The translations under genes and the position numbers were made by a program. A stretch of 33,724 bases of DNA, taken from contig CALWIO010000021.1 of the NCBI GenBank assembly GCA_944380765.1, positions 1 through 33,724 on the forward strand, written 5' to 3'. This document shows positions 25,298 to 33,637 of this stretch, piece after piece. The stretch comes from an uncultured Clostridia bacterium (GTDB taxonomy: Bacteria; Bacillota; Clostridia; Oscillospirales; Acutalibacteraceae). Each line of letters begins with the position of its first letter. Position 1 is the stretch's first letter. The notes under the pieces were generated by a model. The model saw nothing but the letters and a program-made list of their open reading frames with translations. It had not been told where the DNA came from and did not search any database.

Positions 25298-27042
25298 TGA
25301 AAATAGCGGTAGGTCAGGGCAGCTGCGGAATAGCCGCCGGCGCCCAGAAAACTTATGAGATATTGGAAAACCGCCTTGATAAAGCTCAAAACGAGCTGTG
25401 CGTTACCGGCTGTATCGGTATGTGCTATCTTGAACCCATTGTCGATGTGTATGACGGCGGTCAGCTTTACCGTTTTGTCAGAGTAAATGAAACAGCGGCC
25501 GAAAAAATCGCAGACGCGGTAAACAGCAAAGATTTGTCCGCGGCTTTCGAGTTTAAAATTTCCGAGGACGACGAGCAGTTCCTTAAAAAGCAGACAAGAA
25601 TCGCCCTTCGTCACTGCGGAGTAATAAATCCCGAAAAAATCGAGGACTACAAAAACAGCGACGGCTATAAGGCGCTTTCAAAAGTGCTTTCGTCAATGAC
25701 TCCCGAACAGGTTATCGAGGAAATTAAAATTTCAGGACTTGCCGGACGCGGAGGCGCGGGATTCCCTGCATGGTTTAAGTGGAATGCCGCAAGACAGTCC
25801 GAGGGCGAAAAAAAATACCTTATCTGCAACGCCGACGAGGGCGACCCCGGAGCGTTTATGGACAGAGCGGTTATCGAGGGCGACCCGCATAATCTTATCG
25901 AGGGTATGCTCATAGGCGCTTACGCGATAGGCGCGTCAGAGGCCGTCGTGTATGTCCGCGCGGAATATCCGCTCGCAATCCGCAGGCTCAAAAACGCCAT
26001 TGAAGAGGCAAGGAAAAACGGCATTATCGGCAAAAATATTATGGGCAGCTCTTTCTCTTGCGAAATGAGAATCAAGGCGGGCGCAGGCGCGTTTGTCTGC
26101 GGCGAGGAAACAGCGCTCATCGAGTCCCTTGAAGGTTCAAGGGGTATGCCGCGCTTAAAACCGCCTTTCCCGGCTCAGTCGGGTTATTGGCATAAGCCAT
26201 CAAATATAAACAATGTTGAAACTTTCGCCAATGTTTCGTGGATTATATTAAACGGCGGAGCCGCTTTCGCGGCAATGGGTACCGAAAACAGCAAGGGCAC
26301 CAAGGTTTTCGCTCTTACGGGCAAAATAAAACGCGGCGGCCTTGTCGAAATACCCATGGGCAAAACTCTGCGCGATGTTATCTTTGACATCGGCGGAGGC
26401 ATTAAAAACGATAAAGAGTTTAAAGCCGTTCAGATGGGCGGTCCCTCGGGCGGCTGTATTCCCGCCGAGCTTCTTGATACCGTAATCGACTATAAAGCGC
26501 TTTCGGCTACGGGCGCTATTATGGGCTCCGGCGGTATGGTTGTAATGGACAGCGACACCTGTATGGTTGAAATGGCGCGCTTTTTCCTTGATTTTACCGC
26601 CAAGGAATCCTGCGGAAAATGCGTGCATTGCCGTCTGGGAACTAAAAGAATGCTTGAAATTCTCACAAGAATTACCGAGGGCAGAGGAAGCGAAGAGGAT
26701 ATTGACCTGCTTGAAGAGCTTTGCAGAACGGTTAAGGACGGAGCGCTCTGCGGACTCGGTCAGACCGCGCCCAACCCCGTGCTTACTACTTTAAAATATT
26801 TCCGTAACGAATACGAGGAACATATTAAGGAGGGCAAGTGCCGCGCGCACGAGTGCACTGCGCTTCTTAAATACGAAATCAATCCGCAAATGTGCAAAGG
26901 CTGTACTATGTGCGCCAAAAAATGCCCGGTTAACGCTATCAGCGGAACTGTTAAGAATCCTCATGTAATTGATTCGGGGCTTTGCATAAAATGCGGCAAC
27001 TGTAAGAGCGTGTGCCGTTTCGGCGCCGTGGAGGTGAAGTAA
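25297..27042 (+). CDS. NuoF/HydB-like NADH-binding subunit with ferredoxin domains (StnB-like)
   Basis: Domains in order: a thioredoxin-like [2Fe-2S] domain (C10, C35, C39, C43); the FMN/NADH domain (GRGGAGFP at 150-157, CNADEGDPGAFMDR at 177-190); an SLBB region; a [4Fe-4S] site (C439, C442, C445, C485); and a C-terminal 2x[4Fe-4S] ferredoxin (C533/536/539/543 and C563/566/569/573). This is the subunit layout of bifurcating hydrogenases and Stn-type transhydrogenases, with NAD(H) bound at FMN. Length 581 fits. The partner genes directly abut on both sides. Confidence 0.94.
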   Translation: MKIAVGQGSCGIAAGAQKTYEILENRLDKAQNELCVTGCIGMCYLEPIVDVYDGGQLYRFVRVNETAAEKIADAVNSKDLSAAFEFKISEDDEQFLKKQTRIALRHCGVINPEKIEDYKNSDGYKALSKVLSSMTPEQVIEEIKISGLAGRGGAGFPAWFKWNAARQSEGEKKYLICNADEGDPGAFMDRAVIEGDPHNLIEGMLIGAYAIGASEAVVYVRAEYPLAIRRLKNAIEEARKNGIIGKNIMGSSFSCEMRIKAGAGAFVCGEETALIESLEGSRGMPRLKPPFPAQSGYWHKPSNINNVETFANVSWIILNGGAAFAAMGTENSKGTKVFALTGKIKRGGLVEIPMGKTLRDVIFDIGGGIKNDKEFKAVQMGGPSGGCIPAELLDTVIDYKALSATGAIMGSGGMVVMDSDTCMVEMARFFLDFTAKESCGKCVHCRLGTKRMLEILTRITEGRGSEEDIDLLEELCRTVKDGALCGLGQTAPNPVLTTLKYFRNEYEEHIKEGKCRAHECTALLKYEINPQMCKGCTMCAKKCPVNAISGTVKNPHVIDSGLCIKCGNCKSVCRFGAVEVK

Positions 27043-29805
27043 ATGAGTGTGAATTTAATTATAGACGGAAAAAAGGTGACCGCGCGCGAGGGGCAGTCAA
27101 TTCTCACCGCAGCCGCCGAAAACGGAATAGAAATTCCGAACCTGTGCTATGACGGACGGGTTGAACTGTACGGAGCCTGCGGACTCTGCACCGTTGAGGT
27201 CGAGGGCAACCCCAAGCTTTTGCGCGCGTGTTCCACTAAGGTTGCCGAGGGTATGACGGTTCATACCGTCAGCGACAGAATAAACGCTTCCAGGAAGGTT
27301 GCGCTTGAACTTCTGCTTTCCGACCATGACGGCGACTGCAAAGCGCCCTGTTCAAAGGCGTGTCCTGCCGGCACCGACTGTCAGGGATATGTGGGGCTTA
27401 TCGCCAACGGCGAGTATAAAGAAGCGGTAAAGCTCATCAAGGAAAAGCTTCCTATTCCCGCTTCAATCGGCAGAATATGTCCGCACCCCTGTGAAAAGAA
27501 ATGCCGCCGTCAATATGTTGACGAGCCCGTTTCAATAGCGTTTTTAAAATCGTTTGTAGCCGATAAGGATTTAGAGGGCGACACCTATGTGCCGGATATT
27601 GAGCCTGATACGGGCAAGAGCGTAGCCGTAATCGGCGGCGGCCCTGCCGGACTTACCTGCGCTTATTTCCTGCGCGCTATGGGCCACGCGGTTACAATAT
27701 TTGAGCAAATGCCTAAAATGGGCGGTATGCTCAGATACGGTATCCCCGAGTACCGGCTTCCCAAGGCGGTGCTTGATGAGGAAATCGCGCTTATTAAAAA
27801 TATGGGTATTGAGTTTAAAAACGGCGTAAAACTCGGAAAAGATTTTACTCTTGACAGCTTAAAGGCTCAGTTTGACGCCGTTGTAGTCGCCGTAGGCGCG
27901 TGGAACAGCAGTAAAATGCGCGTAAAAGGCGAGGACTTGCAGGGCGTCTGGGGCGGAATTGATTTTCTGCGCGAGGTCGCTTTAAAAAATTATCCCTCCA
28001 TAGGCAAAAATGTCGCGGTCTGCGGCGGCGGCAATACCGCTATGGACGCCTGCCGTACAGCGGTAAGGCTCGGCGCTGAGAATGTGTATGTAATTTACCG
28101 ACGTTCCAAGGACGAAATGCCAGCCGACCCTCAGGAGATTCTCGAATCCGAGGAGGAGGGAGTAGTCTATAAGTACCTTACAAATCCTTTGGAGTTTTTC
28201 GGCGAGAACGGAAAGCTCACCGGCGCGCTTCTTCAAAAAATGCGGCTCGGCGAGCCCGATGAAAGCGGACGCCGCCGTCCCGAACCCATTGAGGGAGAGG
28301 TTGAGAAAATCAGCCTTGACAGCGTTATTATGGCTATCGGACAGTATCCCGACCTTACGGGACTTGAAGAGCTTGAAGCTACGAGAAAGAATACAATAGC
28401 GGCGGACGAAACGCGCTTTACAACTTCCGTTGAGGGCGTTTTCGCAGTCGGCGACGCGACTAATAAGGGAGCGGACATCGCTATTGCCGCCATAGGCGAG
28501 GCGCATAAGGCCGCCGTAATTATCGACAGATATTTGAACGGAGAAAAGGCCGAGTATAAAAAGCCTTATTTTGTTGAGCGCGACGATTCCTCAATTGACT
28601 TTTCAAAAATGCCCAAGGCACCGAGGCAGAAAATGCCGCAGGCTCAGCCCTCTGTCAGAAAGAACAGCTTTGACGAGGTGAATTTCGGATTTTCCGAGGA
28701 ACAGGCTAAAAAGGAAGCCATGCGCTGTCTTGAATGCGGCTGTCACGATTATTTTGAGTGCAAACTCATAGCGTACGCCAATGATTATAATGTGAAGCCG
28801 GTAAGATTTTCCGGCGAAAAGCATTACAGAAATACAGAGGATAAGTCGGAGCTTATCAGCCGCAACAGCGACAAGTGTATTCTCTGCGGACTCTGTGTGA
28901 GAGTGTGCGACGAGGTTATGGGCAAAACCGCCCTCGGACTTATCAACCGCGGCTTTAACACGATAGTTGAGCCCGAGCTTAACAAACCCCTTGCCGCCAC
29001 CGACTGCATTATGTGCGGACAGTGCGTAGCGCTTTGTCCTACGGGCGCCCTGCGTGAAAAGTCCGCGCTTGTAAAAAGCGTGCCCGTCAGCGAAAGCAGA
29101 GCCGAAAGCATTTGTACCTTCTGTTCAAATCTCTGCCCGGTTGATTACCGCTATATAGGCTCGTCCGTAATCAGAGCCCTGCCGGCAGGCGAAAAGGGAC
29201 TTCTCTGCAAGGGCGGAAAATTCGGCGTGCTCGCGTATAAGGACAAAAAATCCGCTTCGGCTGAGGAGTATATCGAAGCCCTTTCGGGACTTGAAAAATA
29301 TTCCTGCGGCAGCCTTGCAGTTATAGCGGGTGGAAGAGTGTCGGCTGAAACCGCGTATGTGCTTAAAAAATACGCCGAGGAAAAGAACGCCGAGCTGCTC
29401 ACCGACGCCGACGAAACCTGCGCGGGATATTACGCTCTTAATAAACTGGGATTCAAGCCTGTTTCCGACAGCGCAAAAGAGTATGAAGCCGTTTTGCTCG
29501 TCGATTCGGACTGCGGACTTTCCGCAGAGTATAAAGCCGAGTTCTCGTCTTTGAGCGGACGCGGTATAGCGCTTAATACACCGTACAGCGAAAATGGCAC
29601 ATATTTTGACAAGTTCGGCAACGAACGCCGTCAAAAGGCGTTTGTAAAGCCCTCTGCGCCCGTTTTCTATGAAGCGCTCAATACGCTTCTTAAAAACAAG
29701 GCACAAGATGTGACCGCCGAGGCGGTTAAAGCCGTAGCGGCTCAGCCGTCAGGCGAAGTCACTGCGGAAGACATCATCAACTGCCCCGTCAGTTTTGACT
29801 TTTAA
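27043..29805 (+). CDS. Multi-domain NADPH/FAD iron-sulfur subunit (StnC-like candidate)
   Basis: Domains: NuoG-type [2Fe-2S] (C35, C46, C49, C63); a cysteine-rich GltD/NfnB-type entry (C99, C103, C107, C113, then C146, C150, C154); a GltD/NfnB-type FAD domain (GGGPAG 198-203) and NADPH domain (GGGNTAMD 328-335, with RR at 353-354); a 2x[4Fe-4S] ferredoxin (C612/615/618/622 and C655/658/661/665); and a molybdopterin-family Fe4S4 site (C691, C694, C698, C722) followed by only about 200 residues of NuoG-like sequence. There is no hydrogenase H-cluster motif and no room for a molybdopterin site. With the two preceding genes this suggests a ferredoxin/NADH/NADPH electron-bifurcating transhydrogenase of the Sporomusa Stn type. 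The gene begins at the base after the NuoF-like stop. Confidence 0.85.
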   Translation: MSVNLIIDGKKVTAREGQSILTAAAENGIEIPNLCYDGRVELYGACGLCTVEVEGNPKLLRACSTKVAEGMTVHTVSDRINASRKVALELLLSDHDGDCKAPCSKACPAGTDCQGYVGLIANGEYKEAVKLIKEKLPIPASIGRICPHPCEKKCRRQYVDEPVSIAFLKSFVADKDLEGDTYVPDIEPDTGKSVAVIGGGPAGLTCAYFLRAMGHAVTIFEQMPKMGGMLRYGIPEYRLPKAVLDEEIALIKNMGIEFKNGVKLGKDFTLDSLKAQFDAVVVAVGAWNSSKMRVKGEDLQGVWGGIDFLREVALKNYPSIGKNVAVCGGGNTAMDACRTAVRLGAENVYVIYRRSKDEMPADPQEILESEEEGVVYKYLTNPLEFFGENGKLTGALLQKMRLGEPDESGRRRPEPIEGEVEKISLDSVIMAIGQYPDLTGLEELEATRKNTIAADETRFTTSVEGVFAVGDATNKGADIAIAAIGEAHKAAVIIDRYLNGEKAEYKKPYFVERDDSSIDFSKMPKAPRQKMPQAQPSVRKNSFDEVNFGFSEEQAKKEAMRCLECGCHDYFECKLIAYANDYNVKPVRFSGEKHYRNTEDKSELISRNSDKCILCGLCVRVCDEVMGKTALGLINRGFNTIVEPELNKPLAATDCIMCGQCVALCPTGALREKSALVKSVPVSESRAESICTFCSNLCPVDYRYIGSSVIRALPAGEKGLLCKGGKFGVLAYKDKKSASAEEYIEALSGLEKYSCGSLAVIAGGRVSAETAYVLKKYAEEKNAELLTDADETCAGYYALNKLGFKPVSDSAKEYEAVLLVDSDCGLSAEYKAEFSSLSGRGIALNTPYSENGTYFDKFGNERRQKAFVKPSAPVFYEALNTLLKNKAQDVTAEAVKAVAAQPSGEVTAEDIINCPVSFDF

Positions 29806-29814
29806 ATAAACTTT

Positions 29815-29847
29815 TTACCCCGCCGCGGCTCGTGTGCGGGGTATTTT
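29815..29847 (+). terminator. Intrinsic terminator after the flavoprotein operon
   Basis: The stem ACCCCGC/GCGGGGT (29817-29823 with 29836-29842) is extended by one T-A pair, has a 12-base loop and is followed by ATTTT. It separates the complex from metF. Confidence 0.8.
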
Positions 29848-29878
29848 GTAAATTAAGTGTTAAAATAAGCGTATATTC

Positions 29879-29907
29879 TTGATAAATAAGGCTTTGTGTG
29901 TTATTAT
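29879..29907 (+). promoter_or_regulatory. Promoter for metF with a very short leader
   Basis: TTGATA (29879-29884), a 17-base spacer and TATTAT (29902-29907). The expected RNA start near 29914 is only about ten bases before the metF ATG, so the leader would barely hold the GGTGA at 29914-29918. Confidence 0.6.
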
Positions 29908-29923
29908 CAAATTGGTGAAAAAA

Positions 29924-30784
29924 ATGAGGATTACTGAAAAACTAACCGTAAAAAAACAGCTTATTTCCTTTGAGGTGTTCCCCCCGAAAACCGATTCGGC
30001 TTTTGACAGTATTGAAAGGTCTGTGCGCGAGCTTGCCGCGTTTAATCCGGATTTTATGAGCGTTACCTACGGTGCGGGCGGCGGCACCAGCAAATATACC
30101 GTAAAAATCGCCTCGCTTTTAAAAAACAAGCTTGATACAACCGCATTGGCGCACCTTACCTGCGCTTCTACCACTAAGGCCGATATTACCAGAATGCTTG
30201 ACACCTTAAAGTCTGAAAACATTGATAATATTCTCGCTTTAAGGGGCGACCTGCCCGAGAATTTCAGCGAAAGGCAGGGCGATTATTACACATACGCCTC
30301 TGAATTGGTATCCGAAATTAAAAATTACGGTTATTTTGATGTGGGCGCGGCGTGCTATCCCGAAGGACACCCCGAGAGCAACGGGCTTGACGAGGATATA
30401 TCTCATCTTAAAATCAAAACCGACTGCGGCGCGGATTTCCTCATTACGCAGCTTTTTTACGATAACGAAGTATTTTTCTCGTTTATGGATAAAATACGCG
30501 GCAGAGGTATTTCCGTGCCCGTGTTCGCTGGAATAATGCCAATAACCAATATAAAACAGATTGACAGGATTATCTCCCTTTCGGGTACAAAGCTTCCGGC
30601 GGAAGTTACCGCCTTTTTGTCAAAATACCGTGATAATCCCGAGGATTTAAAGAAAGCGGGACTTGATTTTGCGGTAAAGCAGATTTCAGAGCTTTGCGAA
30701 AACAGCGTTGAGGGCGTTCACATTTATACAATGAATAAGCCCGAAGTTGCCGAAACAATTCTGCGGCAGTTTCCAAGGTGCTGA
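29924..30784 (+). CDS. metF: 5,10-methylenetetrahydrofolate reductase
   Basis: MetF reduces methylene-tetrahydrofolate to methyl-tetrahydrofolate for methionine synthesis or one-carbon flow. FEVFPPKTD carries the conserved glutamate, SVTYGAGGGTS binds the flavin, and HLTCAST, LALRGD, TDCGADFLITQLFYD and FAGIMPI are further family motifs. Length 286 fits the short FAD-type enzyme without a fused zinc domain. I took the ATG nearest the conserved region; an in-frame TTG 45 bases upstream coincides with the -35 element, and a GTG three codons upstream is a possible alternative. It leads with one intervening base into the DUF5685 gene. Confidence 0.94.
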   Translation: MRITEKLTVKKQLISFEVFPPKTDSAFDSIERSVRELAAFNPDFMSVTYGAGGGTSKYTVKIASLLKNKLDTTALAHLTCASTTKADITRMLDTLKSENIDNILALRGDLPENFSERQGDYYTYASELVSEIKNYGYFDVGAACYPEGHPESNGLDEDISHLKIKTDCGADFLITQLFYDNEVFFSFMDKIRGRGISVPVFAGIMPITNIKQIDRIISLSGTKLPAEVTAFLSKYRDNPEDLKKAGLDFAVKQISELCENSVEGVHIYTMNKPEVAETILRQFPRC

Positions 30785-30785
30785 T

Positions 30786-31640
30786 ATGTTCGGATATGTG
30801 ACCGTATATAAGCCGGAGCTGAAAATCAAGGACTATTCGCTTTATAAGGGCGTTTACTGCACTCTCTGCAAGCGGATGGGCAGGGAATATACCCAGCTTT
30901 CCCGGCTGCTTTTAAGCTATGACGGCGCTTTTTTCGTGCTGTTTAAGCAGGGGCTAAGCGGCGAAACGGCGGATTTAAAAAAGAGCAGATGTTCTTTTAA
31001 TCCCTGCAAAAAATGCCTTAAAGTCGGCTGTGCCGGCAGTCTTTATTCTCTTGCCGGAGCCGTAACGGTAATCCTCGCGTACTTTAAGCTTAAAGATAAT
31101 ATTAACGATAATAAGGGAATAAAAAAGCTCGTCCTGTACTGTTTAATGCCTTTGTTTTCCCTTTTCAGAAAAAAGGCGGCAAAAAAATTCCCCGACATAT
31201 ATAATTATGTAGGGGAACAAATGAATTCTCAGCTTATGACCGAGCAAAAGGAAAATGTTTCCCTTGACGAAGCCGCGGACGCCTCTGGCAAAATTCTTTC
31301 ATACCTGTTTTCTTACGGCGAAAGCGGCGAAAAAGCTCAGCTTGCCGCCGGGTTCGGCTATCAGTTAGGAAGAGCCGTTTATTTCCTTGACGCATACGAT
31401 GATTATGAAAAGGATTTGAAAAGGCGCTCGTTTAATCCCTTTCCCGACCGTGAAACCCTGTCAGAGTACGCTCCGCAGGCGGTGCGGCTGTGCGCGGGCG
31501 CGCTATGCGGATATTTAAAGGATTATCCCGAAGGTCAGTTTAAAGATATCGCAGATAATATTATTTATGACGGTTTATACTATCAGATAGAGCGAATTAC
31601 CGAAAAATACAGAGGTGAACATGTTGAACAATCCTTATGA
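30786..31640 (+). CDS. DUF5685-type cysteine-containing protein
   Basis: The opening MFGYVTVYKPELKIKDYS, a CTLC pair (C25, C28) and a second cysteine cluster (C69, C74, C77, C82) match the DUF5685 group as I remember it. The protein is mostly helical, with a hydrophobic stretch around 86-100. It has two aspartate-rich segments about 100 residues apart: DNIND (104-108) and DAYDDYEKD (202-210), the latter within LGRAVYFLDAYDD. They resemble the two metal-binding motifs of head-to-head prenyl synthases, but this is only a pattern likeness. AAGGTG precedes the start. It overlaps the J-domain-like gene by 20 bases. Function unknown. Confidence 0.8.
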   Translation: MFGYVTVYKPELKIKDYSLYKGVYCTLCKRMGREYTQLSRLLLSYDGAFFVLFKQGLSGETADLKKSRCSFNPCKKCLKVGCAGSLYSLAGAVTVILAYFKLKDNINDNKGIKKLVLYCLMPLFSLFRKKAAKKFPDIYNYVGEQMNSQLMTEQKENVSLDEAADASGKILSYLFSYGESGEKAQLAAGFGYQLGRAVYFLDAYDDYEKDLKRRSFNPFPDRETLSEYAPQAVRLCAGALCGYLKDYPEGQFKDIADNIIYDGLYYQIERITEKYRGEHVEQSL

Positions 31641-32217
31641 TATTTTGGGTGTCGGCAGGTCTGTAAGCGAACAGCAGCTTATGGACGCCTACCGCAGAGC
31701 GGCAGCCGAAATTCAGAATTCACAGCTTTCCGAAAGCGAAAAAGCCGCTAAAATGAGTGAAATTGACGGCGCGTATGATTATATCGTCAATGAGATAAGA
31801 GGTACGGGCGCTTATGCCGGCAGCCGTGATTCGGGCAGTCAGGCAGGGGGAGCGTCACAGTTTTCAGATGTCCGCCGCCAGATAAATTCCGGCAGGATTG
31901 ACGACGCCGAAACAATACTCAACGGAATACCCGCGTCAATGCGAAACGCCGAATGGTATTATTTAAAAGGTATGATACACCAGCGCAGGGGCTGGCTTAA
32001 CGAAGCGTACCGCTGTTACAGCACGGCGTACAACGCGGAGCCGGGAAACGCCGAATACGCGGCGGCTTATAACAGCTTTAACAATAACGCCGGCGGCGGT
32101 TACAGAATGTCGCGTTCCTCAGGCAGCGGGTGCAGCGCCTGTGATGTCTGTTCGGGGCTTCTGTGCGCGGACTGCTGCTGCGAATGTATGGGAGGGGACT
32201 TGATTCCCGGTTGCTGA
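31621..32217 (+). CDS. J-domain-like protein without HPD, TPR-like middle, cysteine-rich tail
   Basis: Residues 4-60 resemble a DnaJ domain (NPYDILGVGRSVSEQQLMDA, then YRRAA), but the HPD tripeptide needed to stimulate Hsp70 is replaced by QNS near residues 32-34. Residues about 85-155 look like one or two TPR helix pairs (AEWYYLKGMIHQRRGWLNEA). The last 30 residues hold nine cysteines, including three in a row. The start follows AGAGGTGA; a GTG two codons upstream falls within that site. It overlaps the DUF5685 gene upstream and abuts the membrane-protein gene downstream. Function unknown. Confidence 0.85.
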   Translation: MLNNPYDILGVGRSVSEQQLMDAYRRAAAEIQNSQLSESEKAAKMSEIDGAYDYIVNEIRGTGAYAGSRDSGSQAGGASQFSDVRRQINSGRIDDAETILNGIPASMRNAEWYYLKGMIHQRRGWLNEAYRCYSTAYNAEPGNAEYAAAYNSFNNNAGGGYRMSRSSGSGCSACDVCSGLLCADCCCECMGGDLIPGC

Positions 32218-32218
32218 T

Positions 32219-32767
32219 ATGAACAATAAAGCTCGTTCTTTTAAAGCCGCGTTCGGCGGAATAGCAGCGGCGCTCTCGGTACTGTTTATGTTTATGACCG
32301 GGATTATTCCAACTCTTACCTATGCGCTTCCCGCCTTGTGCGGAGCGCTTCTTATGGCCGTAACGGTTGAGATAAACGCAAGGTTTTCCCTTGTAGTTTA
32401 CGCGGCTGTTTCCATTTTGTCGCTTTTAGTGGTGGCAGATAAGGAAGCGGCTGTTATGTACGCGGCGTTTTTCGGCTATTATCCCGTAATAAAAGGATTT
32501 CTCGAAAGAAAACTAAAAGGCGCTTTTTGCTGGGTAGTTAAATATATCATTTTCAACTGCGCTGTTATATGCGCCTATTTCATAGTGTCAAAAGTGTTTA
32601 TGATTCCCTTTGAGGGAATAGGCGAGAGCTTTTTGGGCAAATACGCGATTCTGTTTTTCCTTGTTGCTGTAAACGCTGTTTTTGCCGTTTATGATATAGC
32701 GCTTACAAGGCTTGTAACCGCCTATGTCGGCAGCTGGCGCAAATATGTCAAGAAGATATTCAAATGA
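32219..32767 (+). CDS. Small multi-pass membrane protein
   Basis: The 182-residue protein has about five hydrophobic helices separated by short charged loops (RKLKG, KVFMIPFEG) and a basic C-terminus (WRKYVKKIFK). I cannot place it in a named family with confidence. Its start lies one base after the preceding stop. GGAGGGG lies too far upstream to serve as a normal ribosome site, so translation is probably coupled. It completes a compact cluster with the DUF5685 and J-domain-like genes. Confidence 0.75.
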   Translation: MNNKARSFKAAFGGIAAALSVLFMFMTGIIPTLTYALPALCGALLMAVTVEINARFSLVVYAAVSILSLLVVADKEAAVMYAAFFGYYPVIKGFLERKLKGAFCWVVKYIIFNCAVICAYFIVSKVFMIPFEGIGESFLGKYAILFFLVAVNAVFAVYDIALTRLVTAYVGSWRKYVKKIFK

Positions 32768-32777
32768 GGGGATTTTG

Positions 32778-33578
32778 ATGGGCGGAAAAAACGCGCCTGA
32801 CTTGTACGAAAGCGGTAAAACGCCTGCTTTTCAATCGGAAAATTCAGAGCTTAAAACCGCTGTAAACAATAAGAAAAGCGACCGTAAAAATGTTCACGAG
32901 GGACACAGGAAAAGACTTCGTGAGCGCTTTCTGCGTGAAGGGCTCGACGGCTTCGAGGACCATAACGCCCTTGAACTTTTGCTTTTCAACTCCATTCCGC
33001 AAAAGGATACGAATGTTGAAGCGCACCGTCTGCTTGATACTTTCGGCTCGTTTCCGGCTGTCTTTGACGCGGAGTATGAGGATTTGTGCAAAGTGCAGGG
33101 CGTAGGGCCGAAAACAGCCGCTCTTATTAAGCTGATGCCCGCGCTTTTCAGAAAATATGAGGTCGCAAAGCTGAATTCCGACTATGAGGTGCTCAATACC
33201 GCTTCACTCGCGGCGGAATTTGCCTCAAAGTATTTTAAAGGCGTGACCGTTGAAAAGCTGTACGCGCTTTACCTTGACGCCAACTGCCGCAAGCTTTCCT
33301 TTGAGGAAATCAGCAGCGGCTCGGTAAGCTCAACGCCGCTAAATAACAGGCTTATCGCCAAATACGCTTATGATACAAACGCGGCAAGCGTTATTCTTAT
33401 ACATAATCACCCGTCGGGAATATCCGCCCCTTCAAGAAAAGATGTAGATGTTACCGTTCAGGTTGCGGATGTGCTCGCGGCTGTGGGCATAAGGCTCAGC
33501 GACCATATAATTCTCGGCAACGGCAGCGACTATTTTTCGTTCAGAAAAAGCGAAAAATGGAAGTATATATTTAAGTAA
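32778..33578 (+). CDS. radC: RadC/YsxA-type JAMM-domain protein
   Basis: The N-terminal helix-hairpin-helix region (about residues 40-125, with VQGVGPKTAALIKL) and the C-terminal MPN/JAMM domain with HNHPSG at 209-214 followed by SRKDVDVT identify RadC (UPF0758). Despite the name, a direct role in recombination repair is doubtful for the family. The chosen ATG (266 residues) follows GAGGGG by six bases; an in-frame ATG 54 bases upstream lies inside the membrane-protein gene. No terminator is visible before the tRNA promoter. Confidence 0.93.
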   Translation: MGGKNAPDLYESGKTPAFQSENSELKTAVNNKKSDRKNVHEGHRKRLRERFLREGLDGFEDHNALELLLFNSIPQKDTNVEAHRLLDTFGSFPAVFDAEYEDLCKVQGVGPKTAALIKLMPALFRKYEVAKLNSDYEVLNTASLAAEFASKYFKGVTVEKLYALYLDANCRKLSFEEISSGSVSSTPLNNRLIAKYAYDTNAASVILIHNHPSGISAPSRKDVDVTVQVADVLAAVGIRLSDHIILGNGSDYFSFRKSEKWKYIFK

Positions 33579-33594
33579 GCCAACAAAGTCGCTA

Positions 33595-33623
33595 TTGACA
33601 ATTTGAACGATATTTCATATAAT
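33595..33623 (+). promoter_or_regulatory. Consensus promoter for tRNA-Leu
   Basis: A perfect TTGACA (33595-33600), a 17-base spacer and a perfect TATAAT (33618-33623), 14 bases before the mature tRNA 5' end. Confidence 0.9.
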
Positions 33624-33637
33624 ATTTAAAGTGCCTT

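Noticed and set aside
29125..29706. 193-residue antisense frame at the end of the StnC-like gene
   Set aside because: The sense frame keeps NuoG-like residues here; the antisense product looks like a codon-bias shadow.
27043..29805. Possible [FeFe]-hydrogenase large subunit in the NuoEF-type operon
   Set aside because: No H-cluster motifs (TSCCPxW, MPCxxKxxE or the final cysteine motif) are present, and the protein carries GltD/NfnB-type FAD and NADPH domains instead.
29879..29881. TTG start for metF
   Set aside because: It is part of the -35 hexamer of a well-spaced promoter and would not be transcribed from it.
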